64,000 nucleotides of DNA from Sulfuritalea sp. (GCA_030651305.1 JAUSCI010000019.1:62001-126000); one strand, 5' to 3'. Positions 1-9,411 are shown, numbered from the stretch's first letter. Numbers and translations: made by a program. The notes: generated by a model from the letters alone, not told the origin.

Positions 1-96
1 TCCTGGAGCATCTACCGTCACCTGCCCGACAACGAGGGCTGAAGTGGTGGCCAGCAACCAAAAACAGGCGATGACGGAAGGTGACAACAGCTTCAT
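1..96 (-). CDS. Start of a secreted protein, cut by the window edge
   Basis: Only the first 32 codons are inside the window. They read MKLLSPSVIACFWLLA followed by TTSALVVG, a short basic start and a hydrophobic stretch typical of a Sec signal peptide. The frame is open to the edge. It would be the third gene of the operon that runs 2408 to 180, with an 84-bp gap that holds a good CRP-like class II promoter. There is no strong Shine-Dalgarno. An opposite reading (plus-strand codons at 1-42 ending in TGA) has higher GC at third positions and is a real alternative. Function cannot be told from this fragment. Confidence 0.4.
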   Translation of the reverse strand, partial: MKLLSPSVIACFWLLATTSALVVGQVTVDAPG

Positions 97-137
97 TTTG
101 AATTTACCAAAACCTTGCGTGAATAACGTTTTAGGGT

Positions 138-178
138 ACTTTAGGTTGACAACGCCGGCTCGCCGTGACTTTTGTCAC
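138..178 (-). promoter_or_regulatory. CRP/FNR-type site with class II promoter geometry
   Basis: The palindrome GTGACTTTTGTCAC at 165-178 fits GTGA-N6-TCAC, the core of a CRP/Vfr-like site. On the minus strand a TAAAGT box at 143-138 lies about 31 bases downstream. The palindrome would therefore be centred near -41.5, the usual class II activator position, with a start point near 130 and the ATG at 96. The match is seen directly. Which CRP/FNR family regulator binds is inference. Confidence 0.5.
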
Positions 179-179
179 G

Positions 180-803
180 CTACTGCAGCGCGCACCGAAC
201 CTTGAATGGCTTGTTATCGCGCATGATGAAAAATATTCCACCAGGCTGCATGTCGTCGCCAATGCGTCCGGCAACGTTGGCAATCAGTTTTCCGCAGGAG
301 ACGATGGGAATGCCATCCGACCCGATCCTCTCGATGACGACCGTGTTGTCTGTGGAAACGTAACTGCGCGCCTTTGCGCGGTTTCCCTGGGCACGCTCCG
401 AGTTCGTCGCTCCCGGGTTCAAGGAATCCGGCGTGGCGGGGATCGGAACCTGCGTCGCTCCTTGCTGATACAGGCGTGCCTTGGCCCGACTCTGTGAAGC
501 GCCGCTGTCCGGTTGCCGCCGGGGGCCGAGCAGACCCTCTTCCTCCTCCTCCTCCTCGGGCATGACGATGATCGTGGGGGCTGACCCCGACTCCTGATAT
601 GCCCTGGCTTTGCCGCGAACCTCTGCCGCCGATTTCGCAGATTTCTTTCCGCTGTCAGGCTGAGCCGGAACCACAATTTCGGCCAGCAGAATAACGCCTG
701 GGGAATCCAGCCTTGCTGCTTCCCCGGCATTCACCGCACCCGCCGCCGAGAGCAGCCAAGCTCCCGTCAGCAGGAACAGACGGGTTGCAGCGATACTCCT
801 CAT
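180..803 (-). CDS. Secreted protein with KARxY-type repeats, unknown function
   Basis: The 207-residue protein starts with a signal peptide (residues 1 to about 27, ending AVNAG). The mature part contains a repeated motif: RGKARAYQ near residue 64, RAKARLYQ near 107 and RAKARSYV near 142. Two of the three units are preceded by QPDSG. A run of seven glutamates lies between units one and two. The last 60 residues (VVIERIGSDGIPIV to KVRCALQ) look like a small folded domain with two cysteines. It begins six bases after the stop of the CsgG-like gene, so the two are probably co-transcribed. I do not recognise a family. The operon suggests a cell-envelope role, but that is inference. Confidence 0.7.
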   Translation of the reverse strand: MRSIAATRLFLLTGAWLLSAAGAVNAGEAARLDSPGVILLAEIVVPAQPDSGKKSAKSAAEVRGKARAYQESGSAPTIIVMPEEEEEEEGLLGPRRQPDSGASQSRAKARLYQQGATQVPIPATPDSLNPGATNSERAQGNRAKARSYVSTDNTVVIERIGSDGIPIVSCGKLIANVAGRIGDDMQPGGIFFIMRDNKPFKVRCALQ

Positions 804-809
804 GGCGTA

Positions 810-2408
810 TCAGCGATTGACGGTTATATCGATCTGACTGACCATTGCGGCCGGATTGATCTGGCGAAACTGATTGACGATTTCGTCAACCGACTTGACC
901 GGCAATGGCGTCAGATCTTTTGCCCCCACCAGTGTTTTCGGAACGACCAACTCGCGATCGGCACCAATACAGGCCACTTTCTCGCGACCGGGTTGGTCGA
1001 AGCGAATCTTGAAGCCTCCACTTGGCAGCCGGACGCTGCTGCTGCCTTTGAGCGTCGGATTGGACTGGAACTGATTGGGAAAAATGCGTGCCGTGTTGTG
1101 TGCGTTGTCTTCGTAGTAGCAGTAGGCCGTGCCGTCGCTCGAAAGCGAGAGATTCATGTTGAGAAACTCACCGACGCGATAGGCCGGACGTCCGCCCTTT
1201 TCGCTATCCAGATTGACGCGGAACGCGCTGGCCGAAGGTGCCGAAGGTGTCGAGGCACCTGGCGGAAGATAGGCTGGAGGAGCTGGCGGAGCGGGCGGTG
1301 GAGCGCCAATTGCCGAGGCAACCCCAGGCACGTTCAATGGCTTGATTGCCGGCAAAGCGGCCAGGCTATTCTGTACATCGTCGAGCAAGCTGGCGTACAG
1401 GTCGAAGTTGATCTGTCCGTTGGCCACCAAACCGGCTGTAGCCTGGTATTCGCCCACGGCTTGCTTGAGTTCGTCATTGGCGACGCCATCGACCGGCCCC
1501 TTGTAGCGGTTCATGCTGCCACCCAGCTTGCGCTGAATGAACAGGATGCGCTCCTTGTCCTGCAACATGTCGTAGCTTTCGCGGGCCTGGTCGCGAATCA
1601 GGGGATTGGTGATGTCGGTATCCAGGCAACGCCAGTAGGGAACTTGCGTAAATTTGCCGAGAGTTTCGATCAAGCTCAGTTCGAGCAGCGCCCGGGTCGT
1701 TGCGCCCAGCCCTTCCGAACGACTGTTGTCGAGGTTGAAACTCAGCCCGACTTTCCCCAGTTTGCCGCCGGCTTCGCCGGACTTGCCGCCCTTGACCATG
1801 ACCATCGTGTTGGAGGTGCTGGTAACGGGCAGGATCTTGCGCGTGGCTGCTTCACCCACGCTCATGTCCATGCTGAGCAGATCGAAGGACGCGTCCTCCG
1901 AGTAGCCCAGATCCAGAAAGAACAGTGAAATACCCGCGCCCTTGCTCTTGCGTACGGTGTTATCGTCCATTTGCGTAATGGAGCCGCGAATGTAATAGTC
2001 GGGAATCTTGCGTCCGGCATCGCCGCGGGCCTCAAACAGGCGCGCCAGATCATCGCCGCCGCCATGGAAGTCGATGAATTCGAAGGCGTTGCTCTGCAGC
2101 GTCATTTTCGCCACCGCCGTAATCACCATCTCCTTGGTTCCGGTCCGAACCTTGCCGGTCTCGTCCGGGACTCCCGCCGAGGTGATCACTATGCCCTGCT
2201 TGCCATGGGCCAGGAACAACTGGTCCATGCAGCGCAAGGCCTGCGTAAAACTGGTGATAGTCTTGGTCGCCGGAACTTTTGGCCCGGCAGCGGATGTAGC
2301 TTCGGCTGCGGGACCCGACGGTCCGAGGTTCTGCTGGGCGGAAACCACTGCCGAAAAAGCCAGAAGGGAAAAAACCAGCGATAGACGCTTTGGCGAGAGT
2401 ACTGACAT
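810..2408 (-). CDS. CsgG-like secreted protein with peptidoglycan-binding-like and DUF4384 domains
   Basis: The start at 2408 is chosen because AAAGGGG lies seven bases upstream and the protein then opens with a signal peptide (MSVLSPKRLSLVFSLLAFSA). An upstream in-frame start at 2480 would add 24 residues without a good ribosome site. The first half resembles CsgG/HfaB curli-assembly proteins, including the pattern ALLELSLIETLGKF. A peptidoglycan-binding-like segment follows (FIQRKLGGSMNRYKGPVDGV), then a Pro/Ala-rich linker and a C-terminal DUF4384-like domain (FRVNLDSEKGGRPAYRVGEF). It leads an operon with the 207-residue secreted protein. A close paralog lies at 24385-25947. It is unlikely to be a curli pore itself, because no csgA/csgB gene is nearby. 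Confidence 0.75.
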   Translation of the reverse strand: MSVLSPKRLSLVFSLLAFSAVVSAQQNLGPSGPAAEATSAAGPKVPATKTITSFTQALRCMDQLFLAHGKQGIVITSAGVPDETGKVRTGTKEMVITAVAKMTLQSNAFEFIDFHGGGDDLARLFEARGDAGRKIPDYYIRGSITQMDDNTVRKSKGAGISLFFLDLGYSEDASFDLLSMDMSVGEAATRKILPVTSTSNTMVMVKGGKSGEAGGKLGKVGLSFNLDNSRSEGLGATTRALLELSLIETLGKFTQVPYWRCLDTDITNPLIRDQARESYDMLQDKERILFIQRKLGGSMNRYKGPVDGVANDELKQAVGEYQATAGLVANGQINFDLYASLLDDVQNSLAALPAIKPLNVPGVASAIGAPPPAPPAPPAYLPPGASTPSAPSASAFRVNLDSEKGGRPAYRVGEFLNMNLSLSSDGTAYCYYEDNAHNTARIFPNQFQSNPTLKGSSSVRLPSGGFKIRFDQPGREKVACIGADRELVVPKTLVGAKDLTPLPVKSVDEIVNQFRQINPAAMVSQIDITVNR

Positions 2409-2635
2409 TGCAACCCCTTTAGCAGTAAGACGCGAAATGGAAAAGCACAAATGGGAGGCATTCAAGCCGAAAACCTCCAATCATCATAGTATGAGTGTAG
2501 CCCTCAAATTCAAACGGGCCAAATGAATTGTGTGCCAGCTACGGGCAACAAACGAGGACAAACAATGACGGAGGTTGACGCCGGATGCATGTTCATTTCG
2601 TCGAATACATATTTGTTTAACAACGTGCCGGCCAG

Positions 2636-2678
2636 CTTTGAGTTGACAGCGCGGGCTCGGCGTGACTTATGTCACACT
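2636..2678. repeat. Second copy of the CRP-like promoter segment
   Basis: This segment matches 139-181 at 36 of 43 positions, including TTGACA, GGCTCG and the palindrome GTGACTTATGTCAC (2662-2675). On the minus strand the -10 box seen in the first copy has decayed to CAAAGC. Further similarity (ATGACGGA, TTCATTT) extends into 2560-2610, where a decayed signal-peptide start can still be read. It may now serve patB on the plus strand through TTGACA at 2643, or it may be a relic. The 369-bp gap 2409-2777 holds nothing else that I can support. Confidence 0.5.
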
Positions 2679-2777
2679 GCTTTCTGCCCAATCGCAAACA
2701 ACCGATAAACCCTCGTCCATGAATTGTCCGGATCGAACTGCCAGACGCTTCACATTGCCTTGACTCGGTGCGCCGGG

Positions 2778-3944
2778 ATGAGCATTGACTTTGACGCGGT
2801 CATTCAACGGGACAACACGGATTCGGTGAAGTGGGCGAGGTACACCAATAGCCGTTATCCCGGTGGGGTAATGCCTCTTTGGGTTGCGGACATGGACTTT
2901 GCCGCGCCGCAACCGGTACTGACCGCTTTGCTGCAGCGCATCGACCATGGCGTGTTTGGCTACAACCAGCCAACCGCGAGCCAGATCGATGCCGTAACGA
3001 CTTACCTCGGCCGCAAGTTTGATTGGCCTATCGAACCCGATTGGATCGTCTGGCTGCCGGGCCTGGTGTCCGGCCTCAATGTTGCCTGTCGCGCGGTCGG
3101 AACGGCCGGTGATGCGGTATTTACCGCGACGCCGATCTATCCGCCTTTTCTCTCGTCGCCGCGGTATTCCGGTCGGCGGGTGGCGAGCGCGCCGCTGGTC
3201 TGTGACTCGGCGGGATGGCTGTGGGATTTTCCCGCGGTCGACGCGGTACTCAGGACCAGCCACGCGAAACTCTTCCTGCTCTGCCATCCGCACAATCCGA
3301 CCGGGCGGGTATGGAATGAGGACGAGCTGTGGCAGATCGCGCTGTTGGCCGAAAAGCACGACATGGTGGTGTGTTCCGATGAAATCCACAACGGCCTGAT
3401 TCTGTCGCCGTCTCGCCGGCACCGACTCCTGGCCACGCTCAGCCCGGAAATTGCGGCGCGCACCATTACGCTGATGGCGCCGTCGAAAACCTTCAACATT
3501 CCCGGGCTGGGTTGCGCTTTCGCCATCATTCCCGACAGTCGCCTGCGGCAGGGTTTCGGCAACGCCATGCATGGCATCGTGCCGCACGTCAATGCCATGG
3601 GCATGGCGGCGACCGAAGCGGCGCTGACGCTGTGCGATGACTGGCACGCGGCTTTGCTCGACTATCTGCGCGGCAATCTGCGCGCCGTCGAGCGCGCGGT
3701 CGCCGCAGTCCCCGGCGTCGACATGCGGCCGGTGGAGGCGACCTACCTGGCGTGGATCGATGCGCGGCAGTTTGCCGCGGAGCACGGCATCGACAATCCG
3801 TCACACTACTTCGAGCAGCACGGTCTGGGGCTTTCCGACGGTGCGGATTTCGGCGCACCGGGTTTCGTCCGCCTCAATTTCGGTACCCGCCGCGTGCTGC
3901 TCGACGAGGCGCTGGCGAGGTTGCGTCAGGCGGCCGGTTGTTAG
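2778..3944 (+). CDS. patB: PatB/MalY-type PLP aminotransferase (cystathionine beta-lyase)
   Basis: The protein has about 388 residues from the ATG at 2778, beginning MSIDFDAVIQRDNTDSVKW, the usual start of MalY/PatB enzymes. An upstream TTG at 2724 would add an unsupported leader. It is a fold-type I PLP enzyme. VMPLWVADMDF is the family N-terminal signature, and the PLP lysine sits in APSKTFNIPGLGC. The arginine near the end (FVRLNFGT) fits carboxylate binding. It should cleave C-S bonds of cystathionine or cysteine-S-conjugates to give a thiol, pyruvate and ammonia in the cytoplasm. It is a single gene, convergent with the cyclo-ligase gene. Confidence 0.9.
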   Translation: MSIDFDAVIQRDNTDSVKWARYTNSRYPGGVMPLWVADMDFAAPQPVLTALLQRIDHGVFGYNQPTASQIDAVTTYLGRKFDWPIEPDWIVWLPGLVSGLNVACRAVGTAGDAVFTATPIYPPFLSSPRYSGRRVASAPLVCDSAGWLWDFPAVDAVLRTSHAKLFLLCHPHNPTGRVWNEDELWQIALLAEKHDMVVCSDEIHNGLILSPSRRHRLLATLSPEIAARTITLMAPSKTFNIPGLGCAFAIIPDSRLRQGFGNAMHGIVPHVNAMGMAATEAALTLCDDWHAALLDYLRGNLRAVERAVAAVPGVDMRPVEATYLAWIDARQFAAEHGIDNPSHYFEQHGLGLSDGADFGAPGFVRLNFGTRRVLLDEALARLRQAAGC

Positions 3945-4004
3945 CTTGGGCTGCCGCCGGGCCGCCCACGCTGGCGCGGGATAAGGCTGGACACCCCCTC
4001 CCAT

Positions 4005-4110
4005 CCTCCCCCGCCAGGCGGGGGAGGCGACTAGTCACCCCCGCCCAATGGGCGGGGGATGGGGGGTGGGCCGTTATGTTTCCCGAAGGGGTGCGCTTGC
4101 GCACCCCTTC
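4005..4110. terminator. Three stacked GC-rich hairpins between convergent genes
   Basis: Three inverted repeats follow each other. CCTCCCCCGCC / GGCGGGGGAGG is at 4005-4027, CCCCCGCCC / GGGCGGGGG at 4038-4058, and GAAGGGGTGCGC / GCGCACCCCTTC at 4085-4110. They separate the plus-strand patB from the minus-strand cyclo-ligase gene, so they could stop transcription from both sides. No U-run follows, so this is not a textbook intrinsic terminator. The middle part (TAGTCACCCCC) resembles the repeat at 47930-47965, which suggests a dispersed intergenic repeat. Confidence 0.5.
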
Positions 4111-4140
4111 TTCCGGAGAAGGGGCTGGGGGATGAGTGGT

Positions 4141-4740
4141 TCAAGTGTGGTGCACGATGCCGGCTTCGGTGACCACGGCATCGAGAGGCATGTCGTGCGC
4201 CTGCGGTCGAATGTCCGCCACGCGCGCCAGTTCGAAACCGACGCCAATCGTCAATGGGCGCGGAACCAGTACCGCCAGCGTGCGGTCGAAGTAACCGCCA
4301 CCGTAGCCCAGTCGAAAGCCTTGCGGGTCGAAGGCGACCAGTGGCAGCAGCACGATGTCGGGGATTACGGCTTGGCCGCTGGCCGGAATCGGCATGCCGT
4401 GGCGGTCGCTGTCCATTGCCGTTGAAGGAGTCCAGGTGCGAAAGCTCATGGGCGCATTCGCTGCATCCACCACGGGTATCGCGGCGTGCCAGCCGCGCTC
4501 AATCAGGAGGGACGCCAGTGGCCGCGCATCGAACTCGCCGCGCACGGGAGCGCAGAAGCTCAGCGTCCGGGGCGGGAGGGGAGTCAGCAAAGCGGCGAGA
4601 TGTGTTTCGATGTGTACCGAAAGCGCCGCGCGGGTTTTTTCGTCGAGAGCCATGCGCACGGCGATCTTTTCCCGTCGCAGGGCGGCGCGAAAAACCAAGG
4701 AATCGGCGATGTGTTCGCTGGACGGAGAGGGTGCAGGCAT
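4141..4740 (-). CDS. fau: 5-formyltetrahydrofolate cyclo-ligase
   Basis: The 199-residue protein matches the YgfA/MTHFS family in length and signature. The conserved C-terminal block LVAFDPQGFRLGYGGGYFDR holds the ATP and folate binding glycines. An arginine/lysine-rich start (RREKIAVRMAL) gives the usual N-terminal helix. It converts 5-formyl-THF to 5,10-methenyl-THF with ATP. In many proteobacteria this gene lies just downstream of 6S RNA. Here the 6S gene is about 26.5 kb away at 31.3 kb, so the usual link is broken. It is divergent from slt. Confidence 0.92.
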   Translation of the reverse strand: MPAPSPSSEHIADSLVFRAALRREKIAVRMALDEKTRAALSVHIETHLAALLTPLPPRTLSFCAPVRGEFDARPLASLLIERGWHAAIPVVDAANAPMSFRTWTPSTAMDSDRHGMPIPASGQAVIPDIVLLPLVAFDPQGFRLGYGGGYFDRTLAVLVPRPLTIGVGFELARVADIRPQAHDMPLDAVVTEAGIVHHT

Positions 4741-4782
4741 GTGCTAACGTGGAGGCGGAACAAGTAGAGACCAAACTATTGA

Positions 4783-6762
4783 ATGAACTATAACCCCAAG
4801 CCAGCCATGGCTCTATCCCGGATCGCCCTGATTGCGGCTTTCTCATGCGTTGTTGCCCTGGCGCCGGCGCCAGCGCTGTGCGCGCCTTCGACAACGCGTG
4901 CCGATCATCGCGGCGACGCTGCCTTTCTTTCTGCGCGCGAGGCCTTTCGCAGCGGCGAACGGGTGCGCCTTGCGCGGCAGATGGAGTTGTTGCAGGGGCA
5001 TCCGCTGCACGCCTGGGCAGAGTACTGGGCACTGCGACTGAGCCTTGATGACGGCGACAGCAGCGGGGTGCCGGACTATCTGAGCCGCTATCCGGGCGCT
5101 TATCTGGCGGAAAAATTGCGCGCTGACTGGCTGCGCGTGCTGGGCAAGAAGGCCGATTGGGAAAACTTTCGACGCGAACTGCCGGCGCTGGCTTTGCCCG
5201 ATGCCGAAGTGAATTGCTATGCGGCGCAGGCCGCAGGCATGGCGGACACGGTGCGCGCCTTGTGGCTCAGCGGTCAGGATCTGCCGCAGGCTTGCGAGAT
5301 GCTGGTCGACCAGATCGTGGTGGCGGGTGGCTTGTCGGTCGAAGACGTCTGGCAGCGGGTGCGCCGGTTTCTTGAAGCCAAGCGCGTTGGCGCCGCACGC
5401 GGCGCAGCGGCGTATTTGCCGGCCGCCGAGGGTTTCGACGGGCGCGGCCTCGAATCGATCGCGCAAGGTCCGGGGCGCCACCTTGACAGGCTTCCGGCCG
5501 GCTTTGCCGCAAAACGCGGCGGGCGCGAAGTGGCTCTGTTCGCTGTGCAGCGCCTGGCGAAGAACGACCCGCAGGACGCTGCCAAGCGTCTTGCGCGCAT
5601 CGAGTCGCAGCTGAGTGCCGAAGAGCGAGCCTATGGCTGGGGTCAGCTGGCATGGCAGGCGGCGCTGCGGCACCAGCCAGAGGCCTTGGCGTGGTACGAA
5701 AAAGCGGCCGGCACCGCCTTGTCCGAGGAACAAATGGCCTGGCAGGTCCGTGCCGCCCTGCGGGCGCATGACTGGAGCGCCGTGCGGCGGGTGATTTCAG
5801 CGATGCCGCCGGCCCTGTCGGGACAGCCCGACTGGACCTATTGGCAGGGCCGCGGACTGACCGCCGCCGGCCGTGCCGACGAGGCGCGCGCTCTCTACCT
5901 GAGGATAGGCGGTCAGCCCAATTTCTACAGCAACCTGGCCGACGAGGAACTTGGGCGGCCGATCGAAGTGCCGCCGCGCGCGACTCCTCCCAGCGCCGAG
6001 GAACTGGCCATCGCGACAGCCAATCCGGGCTTCCAGCGTTCACTGGCCCTGTTCCGCATCGATATGCGCATTGAGGGCGTACGCGAATGGGTTTGGTCAC
6101 TGCGTGGCATGGACGACCGGGCCTTGCTGGCGGCGGCAGAGTTTGCCAAGCGCAACGAAATATGGGATCGCGCCATCAATACTGCCGACCGTACGCTGGC
6201 TCAGCACAACTACAGCCTGCGCTACATCGCGCCGTTCAGTGACCGGGTACTGCCCAAGGCGGACGAACTGGCGCTCAACAATGGCTGGGTCTATGGTCTG
6301 ATGCGGCAGGAGTCGCGCTTCATAATGAACGCCAAATCCTCGGTCGGCGCCAAGGGCCTCATGCAACTCATGCCCGCCACCGCGAGATGGGTGGCAAAGA
6401 AGATCAAGCTGACGAATTTCCACCCGGCCCGGGTGACTGAAATGGACACCAATGTCACGCTCGGCACCCACTACATGAAGATGGTGCTGGACTCGCTCGA
6501 TAACCATCCGGTTCTGGCCTCGGCCGCTTACAACGCCGGCCCGGGTCGTGCTCGCAAATGGCGCGCGGAGGGGCCGCTGGAAGGTGCGATCTACGCCGAA
6601 ACCATTCCGTTTCCGGAAACCCGTGATTACGTGAAAAAGGTAATGAGCAACGCCGTGTATTACAACACCTTGTTCGAAGGCAAGCCGCAGTCCCTGAAAG
6701 GCACGCTGGGCATGATTGGTGCCCGGGGGGAAGGCGAGACGGGGGTGGAGCAATTGCCGTGA
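4783..6762 (+). CDS. slt: Soluble lytic murein transglycosylase
   Basis: The 659-residue precursor has a signal peptide ([20 protein letters not shown]), which may begin at the ATG at 4807 rather than 4783. A long alpha-helical repeat region (residues about 50-480) matches the Slt70 doughnut. The C-terminal SLT domain carries the catalytic glutamate in RQESRF, then [15 protein letters not shown] and [15 protein letters not shown]. It cleaves the MurNAc-GlcNAc bond of peptidoglycan with 1,6-anhydro formation in the periplasm. The stop overlaps the GTG of cca. Confidence 0.93.
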   Translation: MNYNPKPAMALSRIALIAAFSCVVALAPAPALCAPSTTRADHRGDAAFLSAREAFRSGERVRLARQMELLQGHPLHAWAEYWALRLSLDDGDSSGVPDYLSRYPGAYLAEKLRADWLRVLGKKADWENFRRELPALALPDAEVNCYAAQAAGMADTVRALWLSGQDLPQACEMLVDQIVVAGGLSVEDVWQRVRRFLEAKRVGAARGAAAYLPAAEGFDGRGLESIAQGPGRHLDRLPAGFAAKRGGREVALFAVQRLAKNDPQDAAKRLARIESQLSAEERAYGWGQLAWQAALRHQPEALAWYEKAAGTALSEEQMAWQVRAALRAHDWSAVRRVISAMPPALSGQPDWTYWQGRGLTAAGRADEARALYLRIGGQPNFYSNLADEELGRPIEVPPRATPPSAEELAIATANPGFQRSLALFRIDMRIEGVREWVWSLRGMDDRALLAAAEFAKRNEIWDRAINTADRTLAQHNYSLRYIAPFSDRVLPKADELALNNGWVYGLMRQESRFIMNAKSSVGAKGLMQLMPATARWVAKKIKLTNFHPARVTEMDTNVTLGTHYMKMVLDSLDNHPVLASAAYNAGPGRARKWRAEGPLEGAIYAETIPFPETRDYVKKVMSNAVYYNTLFEGKPQSLKGTLGMIGARGEGETGVEQLP

Positions 6763-7985
6763 AAATCTACGCCGTGGGTGGTGCCGTGCGCGACGAACTG
6801 CTCGGTTTGCCGGTCAAGGATCGGGACTGGGTCGTGGTCGGCGCCACACCCGAGGACATGCTGGCGCAAGGCTTTGCGGCGGTCGGGCGCGACTTCCCGG
6901 TGTTCCTGCATCCGCGGACGCATGAGGAATACGCGCTGGCCCGTACCGAACGCAAGACGGCGCCGGGCTATGCCGGCTTTACCTTTCATGCCGCACCGGG
7001 GGTGACGCTGGAGCAGGATCTGGTTCGCCGCGATCTGACCATCAATGCCATGGCCAAGGACGAAGCGGGGGTGATCATCGATCCGCACGACGGACGTGGC
7101 GACCTCGCTGCGCAGGTACTGCGGCATGTGTCGCCGGCCTTTGCCGAAGACCCGGTGCGCATACTTCGTGTCGCTCGCTTCGCCGCGCGCTTCGCGGATT
7201 TTTCGATCGCGACGGAAACCATGGAACTGATGCGCGGCATGGTCGCCGCCGGTGAAGTCGATGCCCTGGTGGCCGAGCGCGTCTGGCAGGAACTGGCGCG
7301 CGGGCTGATGGAAGCCCGGCCCTCCCGAATGTTCGAGGTGCTGCGCGAATGCGGCGCGCTGCTGCGCCTGCTGCCCGAACTGAATGCCCTGTGGGGCGTG
7401 CCGCAGCGTGCCGACTATCATCCCGAAGTCGACACCGGCGTGCATGTCATGATGGTCATCGACATGTCGGCGCGACTCGCGGCCGCCTTGCCGGCGCGCT
7501 TTGCGGCGCTGACGCACGATCTCGGCAAAGGGGTCACGCCGGCCGACATTCTGCCGCGCCATCACGGCCATGAAGCGAAGAGCGCGACCCTGCTCGAAGC
7601 CATCTGTGAGCGCCTGCGCGTGCCGACAGATTGCCGCGACGTGGCACGGCTCGTTGCCAGGTTTCACAGCGACATCCACCGCGTCGAGCAGTTGCGCCCG
7701 GAAACCCGGCTGACCGTGCTCGAGCGCTGCGATGCCCTGCGCCGGCCGGATCGCTTCGATCTGATCCTGCTCGCCTGCGAGGCGGACTATCGCGGCCGCC
7801 TGGGCTGGGACGAGCGCGACTACACGCCGGCAGCGGCGTGGCGGGCCGCCCTCGCGGCAGTGCGCGCGGTCGATGCCGGGGCCATTGCCCGCGCCACGGT
7901 GGCCGCAGACCCGCAGGCCATCGCCGGCAACATCGGTGCTGCCCGCCTGACTGCCTTGCGGGAGATCAAAGCAGCCAGCCGATAA
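6759..7985 (+). CDS. cca: CCA-adding tRNA nucleotidyltransferase with HD domain
   Basis: The protein has 408 residues and starts at a GTG that overlaps the slt stop (GTGA). The class II nucleotidyltransferase head is clear: [20 protein letters not shown], then [13 protein letters not shown] and [10 protein letters not shown]. An HD domain follows ([22 protein letters not shown]), so this is the long bifunctional form with phosphohydrolase activity known from E. coli. It adds or repairs the 3' CCA of tRNAs. Coupling to slt is conserved in many betaproteobacteria and carries no clear functional meaning. Confidence 0.95.
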   Translation: MKIYAVGGAVRDELLGLPVKDRDWVVVGATPEDMLAQGFAAVGRDFPVFLHPRTHEEYALARTERKTAPGYAGFTFHAAPGVTLEQDLVRRDLTINAMAKDEAGVIIDPHDGRGDLAAQVLRHVSPAFAEDPVRILRVARFAARFADFSIATETMELMRGMVAAGEVDALVAERVWQELARGLMEARPSRMFEVLRECGALLRLLPELNALWGVPQRADYHPEVDTGVHVMMVIDMSARLAAALPARFAALTHDLGKGVTPADILPRHHGHEAKSATLLEAICERLRVPTDCRDVARLVARFHSDIHRVEQLRPETRLTVLERCDALRRPDRFDLILLACEADYRGRLGWDERDYTPAAAWRAALAAVRAVDAGAIARATVAADPQAIAGNIGAARLTALREIKAASR

Positions 7986-8163
7986 GGCCGGCGACCAGCG
8001 ACAGGAGGACAGCCGAGGCAAAGGGAAACACGTAGTCCTTGCCGCGCAGACGCAGTCGAAGATCGCCCGGTAGCCGGCCCAGTTGCAACAGGCGCGCCAG
8101 GCGGGGCTGCAACAGGCCGACAATAAATACAGCGGCGACCAGAACAATCAGCCATTTCAGCAT
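7966..8163 (-). CDS. DUF2905 small membrane protein
   Basis: The 65-residue protein starts at the ATG at 8163 ([16 protein letters not shown]). It has two hydrophobic segments, residues 4-18 and about 46-63, joined by [21 protein letters not shown], the DUF2905 signature. It overlaps the end of cca on the other strand by 20 bases. The function of the family is unknown. A longer start at 8223 adds 20 residues with no supporting signal. Confidence 0.8.
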   Translation of the reverse strand: MLKWLIVLVAAVFIVGLLQPRLARLLQLGRLPGDLRLRLRGKDYVFPFASAVLLSLVAGLIGWLL

Positions 8164-8266
8164 GGAAGGCACGCGGTAAAATTGAACAAGCAAGCATCTT
8201 AGCGGAGCGGCGCGCAACGTCATCCTTCACGCGGCTGTTCCCGAGCCGCCCTTACAACCTGTCGCA

Positions 8267-9070
8267 ATGAATATGCCCCGATTCGAGCACCATGAAGTCC
8301 TGGTTCGCGCCCCGGCGGGCGAACCGCTGCCGACGCCGCTGCTTTTTGTTCACGGCGCCTATACCGCTGCCTGGTGCTGGGACGAACACTTCCTGCCGTT
8401 CTTCGCCGAAGCCGGCTATGCCGCCTATGCCGTCAGCCTTGCCGGCCACGGGGCGACGCCGGGCCGCAAGCATCTCGACAGTTTTTCCATCAACGACTAT
8501 GTGCGCGACGTCGCCACCGTCGCGGCCGCCCTGCCGGCGCCGCCGGTATTGATCGGGCATTCGATGGGTGGCTTCGTGGTGCAGAAGTATCTTGAGGATC
8601 ATCAGGCGCCGGGAGCGGTGCTGATGTGCGCCGTGCCGCCGCAGGGGCTGATGTCGGCCGCGATGGGCATGATGTTTTCCAAGCCGGGCATGATGCAGGA
8701 TCTGAACAGCCTGATGAGCGGCGGCAAGGCGTCGCTGGAAACCCTGCGCGAGGCGCTGTTTGCCCAACCGGTCTCGCTCGACGACCTGAAGCGCTATTAC
8801 AAGGGCTCGCAATCCGAGTCGCATCGTGCCATCTGGGACATGTCGCTGTTCGGCATGCCGCGGGCCGGCCGCATCAAGCGCACGCCGCTGCTGGTGCAGG
8901 GCGCGGAGTTCGATCACCTGATTCCCGCCTCGCTGGTGGAAATGACGGCCCGCACCTACGGCGTGGAAGCCCATGTTTTTCCGGGCATGGGACACGGCCT
9001 GATGCTGGAACGCGACTGGAAAAAGCCGGCCCGGCAAATTCTCGATTGGCTGCAGGAACTAAAACCATGA
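8267..9070 (+). CDS. Alpha/beta hydrolase
   Basis: The 267-residue protein has the alpha/beta hydrolase fold markers: the oxyanion segment LLFVHGAYTAAWCWDEHF, the nucleophile elbow GHSMGG (serine near residue 104), an aspartate in VQGAEFDHLIP, and the histidine in FPGMGHGLML. It has no signal peptide, so it is likely cytoplasmic. The substrate is not evident; esterases and lactonases of this type share the same motifs. Its last codon overlaps the ATG of the DUF1840 gene (ATGA). Confidence 0.85.
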   Translation: MNMPRFEHHEVLVRAPAGEPLPTPLLFVHGAYTAAWCWDEHFLPFFAEAGYAAYAVSLAGHGATPGRKHLDSFSINDYVRDVATVAAALPAPPVLIGHSMGGFVVQKYLEDHQAPGAVLMCAVPPQGLMSAAMGMMFSKPGMMQDLNSLMSGGKASLETLREALFAQPVSLDDLKRYYKGSQSESHRAIWDMSLFGMPRAGRIKRTPLLVQGAEFDHLIPASLVEMTARTYGVEAHVFPGMGHGLMLERDWKKPARQILDWLQELKP

Positions 9071-9411
9071 TCGTCACCTTTCAATCGCCCGCCTCTGGCG
9101 ACGTCATCATGTTTGGCGACGTGGCGCAACGCATGATGAAGCTCATGGGCAAGGACGTCACCGAAAAGGGCATCGTCACCGTCGAGCAGTTGCCCGATGC
9201 GATCGCCCGGCTCAAGGCCGCGATCGAGGAAGACAAGCAGCAGCGCGCCGGTATGCAGGAGGAAGACCTGCCGCGAACCGAGGCGGACAGGAGCAGAAGC
9301 AACGCCCAGGGGTCGCGGCCGTTTGTCACCCTGACGCAACGCGCCGTGCCGCTGCTGGAACTGCTGGAGTGGTCGCTGAAGAAGAAAAAGCCGGTGGTCT
9401 GGGGCGTCTGA
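9067..9411 (+). CDS. DUF1840 protein
   Basis: The 114-residue protein begins MIVTFQSPASGDVIMFGDVA and ends with LTQRAVPLLELLEWSLKKKK, both hallmarks of the DUF1840 family found mainly in betaproteobacteria. It overlaps the hydrolase stop by four bases and is probably translated by coupling. There is no signal peptide or membrane segment. The role is unknown. It supports the taxonomic placement of the window. Confidence 0.85.
   Translation: MIVTFQSPASGDVIMFGDVAQRMMKLMGKDVTEKGIVTVEQLPDAIARLKAAIEEDKQQRAGMQEEDLPRTEADRSRSNAQGSRPFVTLTQRAVPLLELLEWSLKKKKPVVWGV

Noticed and set aside
1-42. C-terminal end of a plus-strand gene (codons ending HLPDNEG and TGA)
   Set aside because: GC at third positions is high, but the minus-strand signal peptide with a well-placed promoter fits the operon better. 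The evidence is not decisive.
993-1928. A 311-codon open frame on the plus strand
   Set aside because: It is antisense to the CsgG-like gene, and a similar shadow appears opposite its paralog.
810-2408. Curli secretion pore
   Set aside because: No csgA, csgB, csgE or csgF gene is nearby, and the protein carries extra DUF4384 and peptidoglycan-binding-like domains.
6660-8147. A 495-codon open frame on the minus strand
   Set aside because: It lies opposite cca, which has all family motifs. High GC creates long antisense frames.
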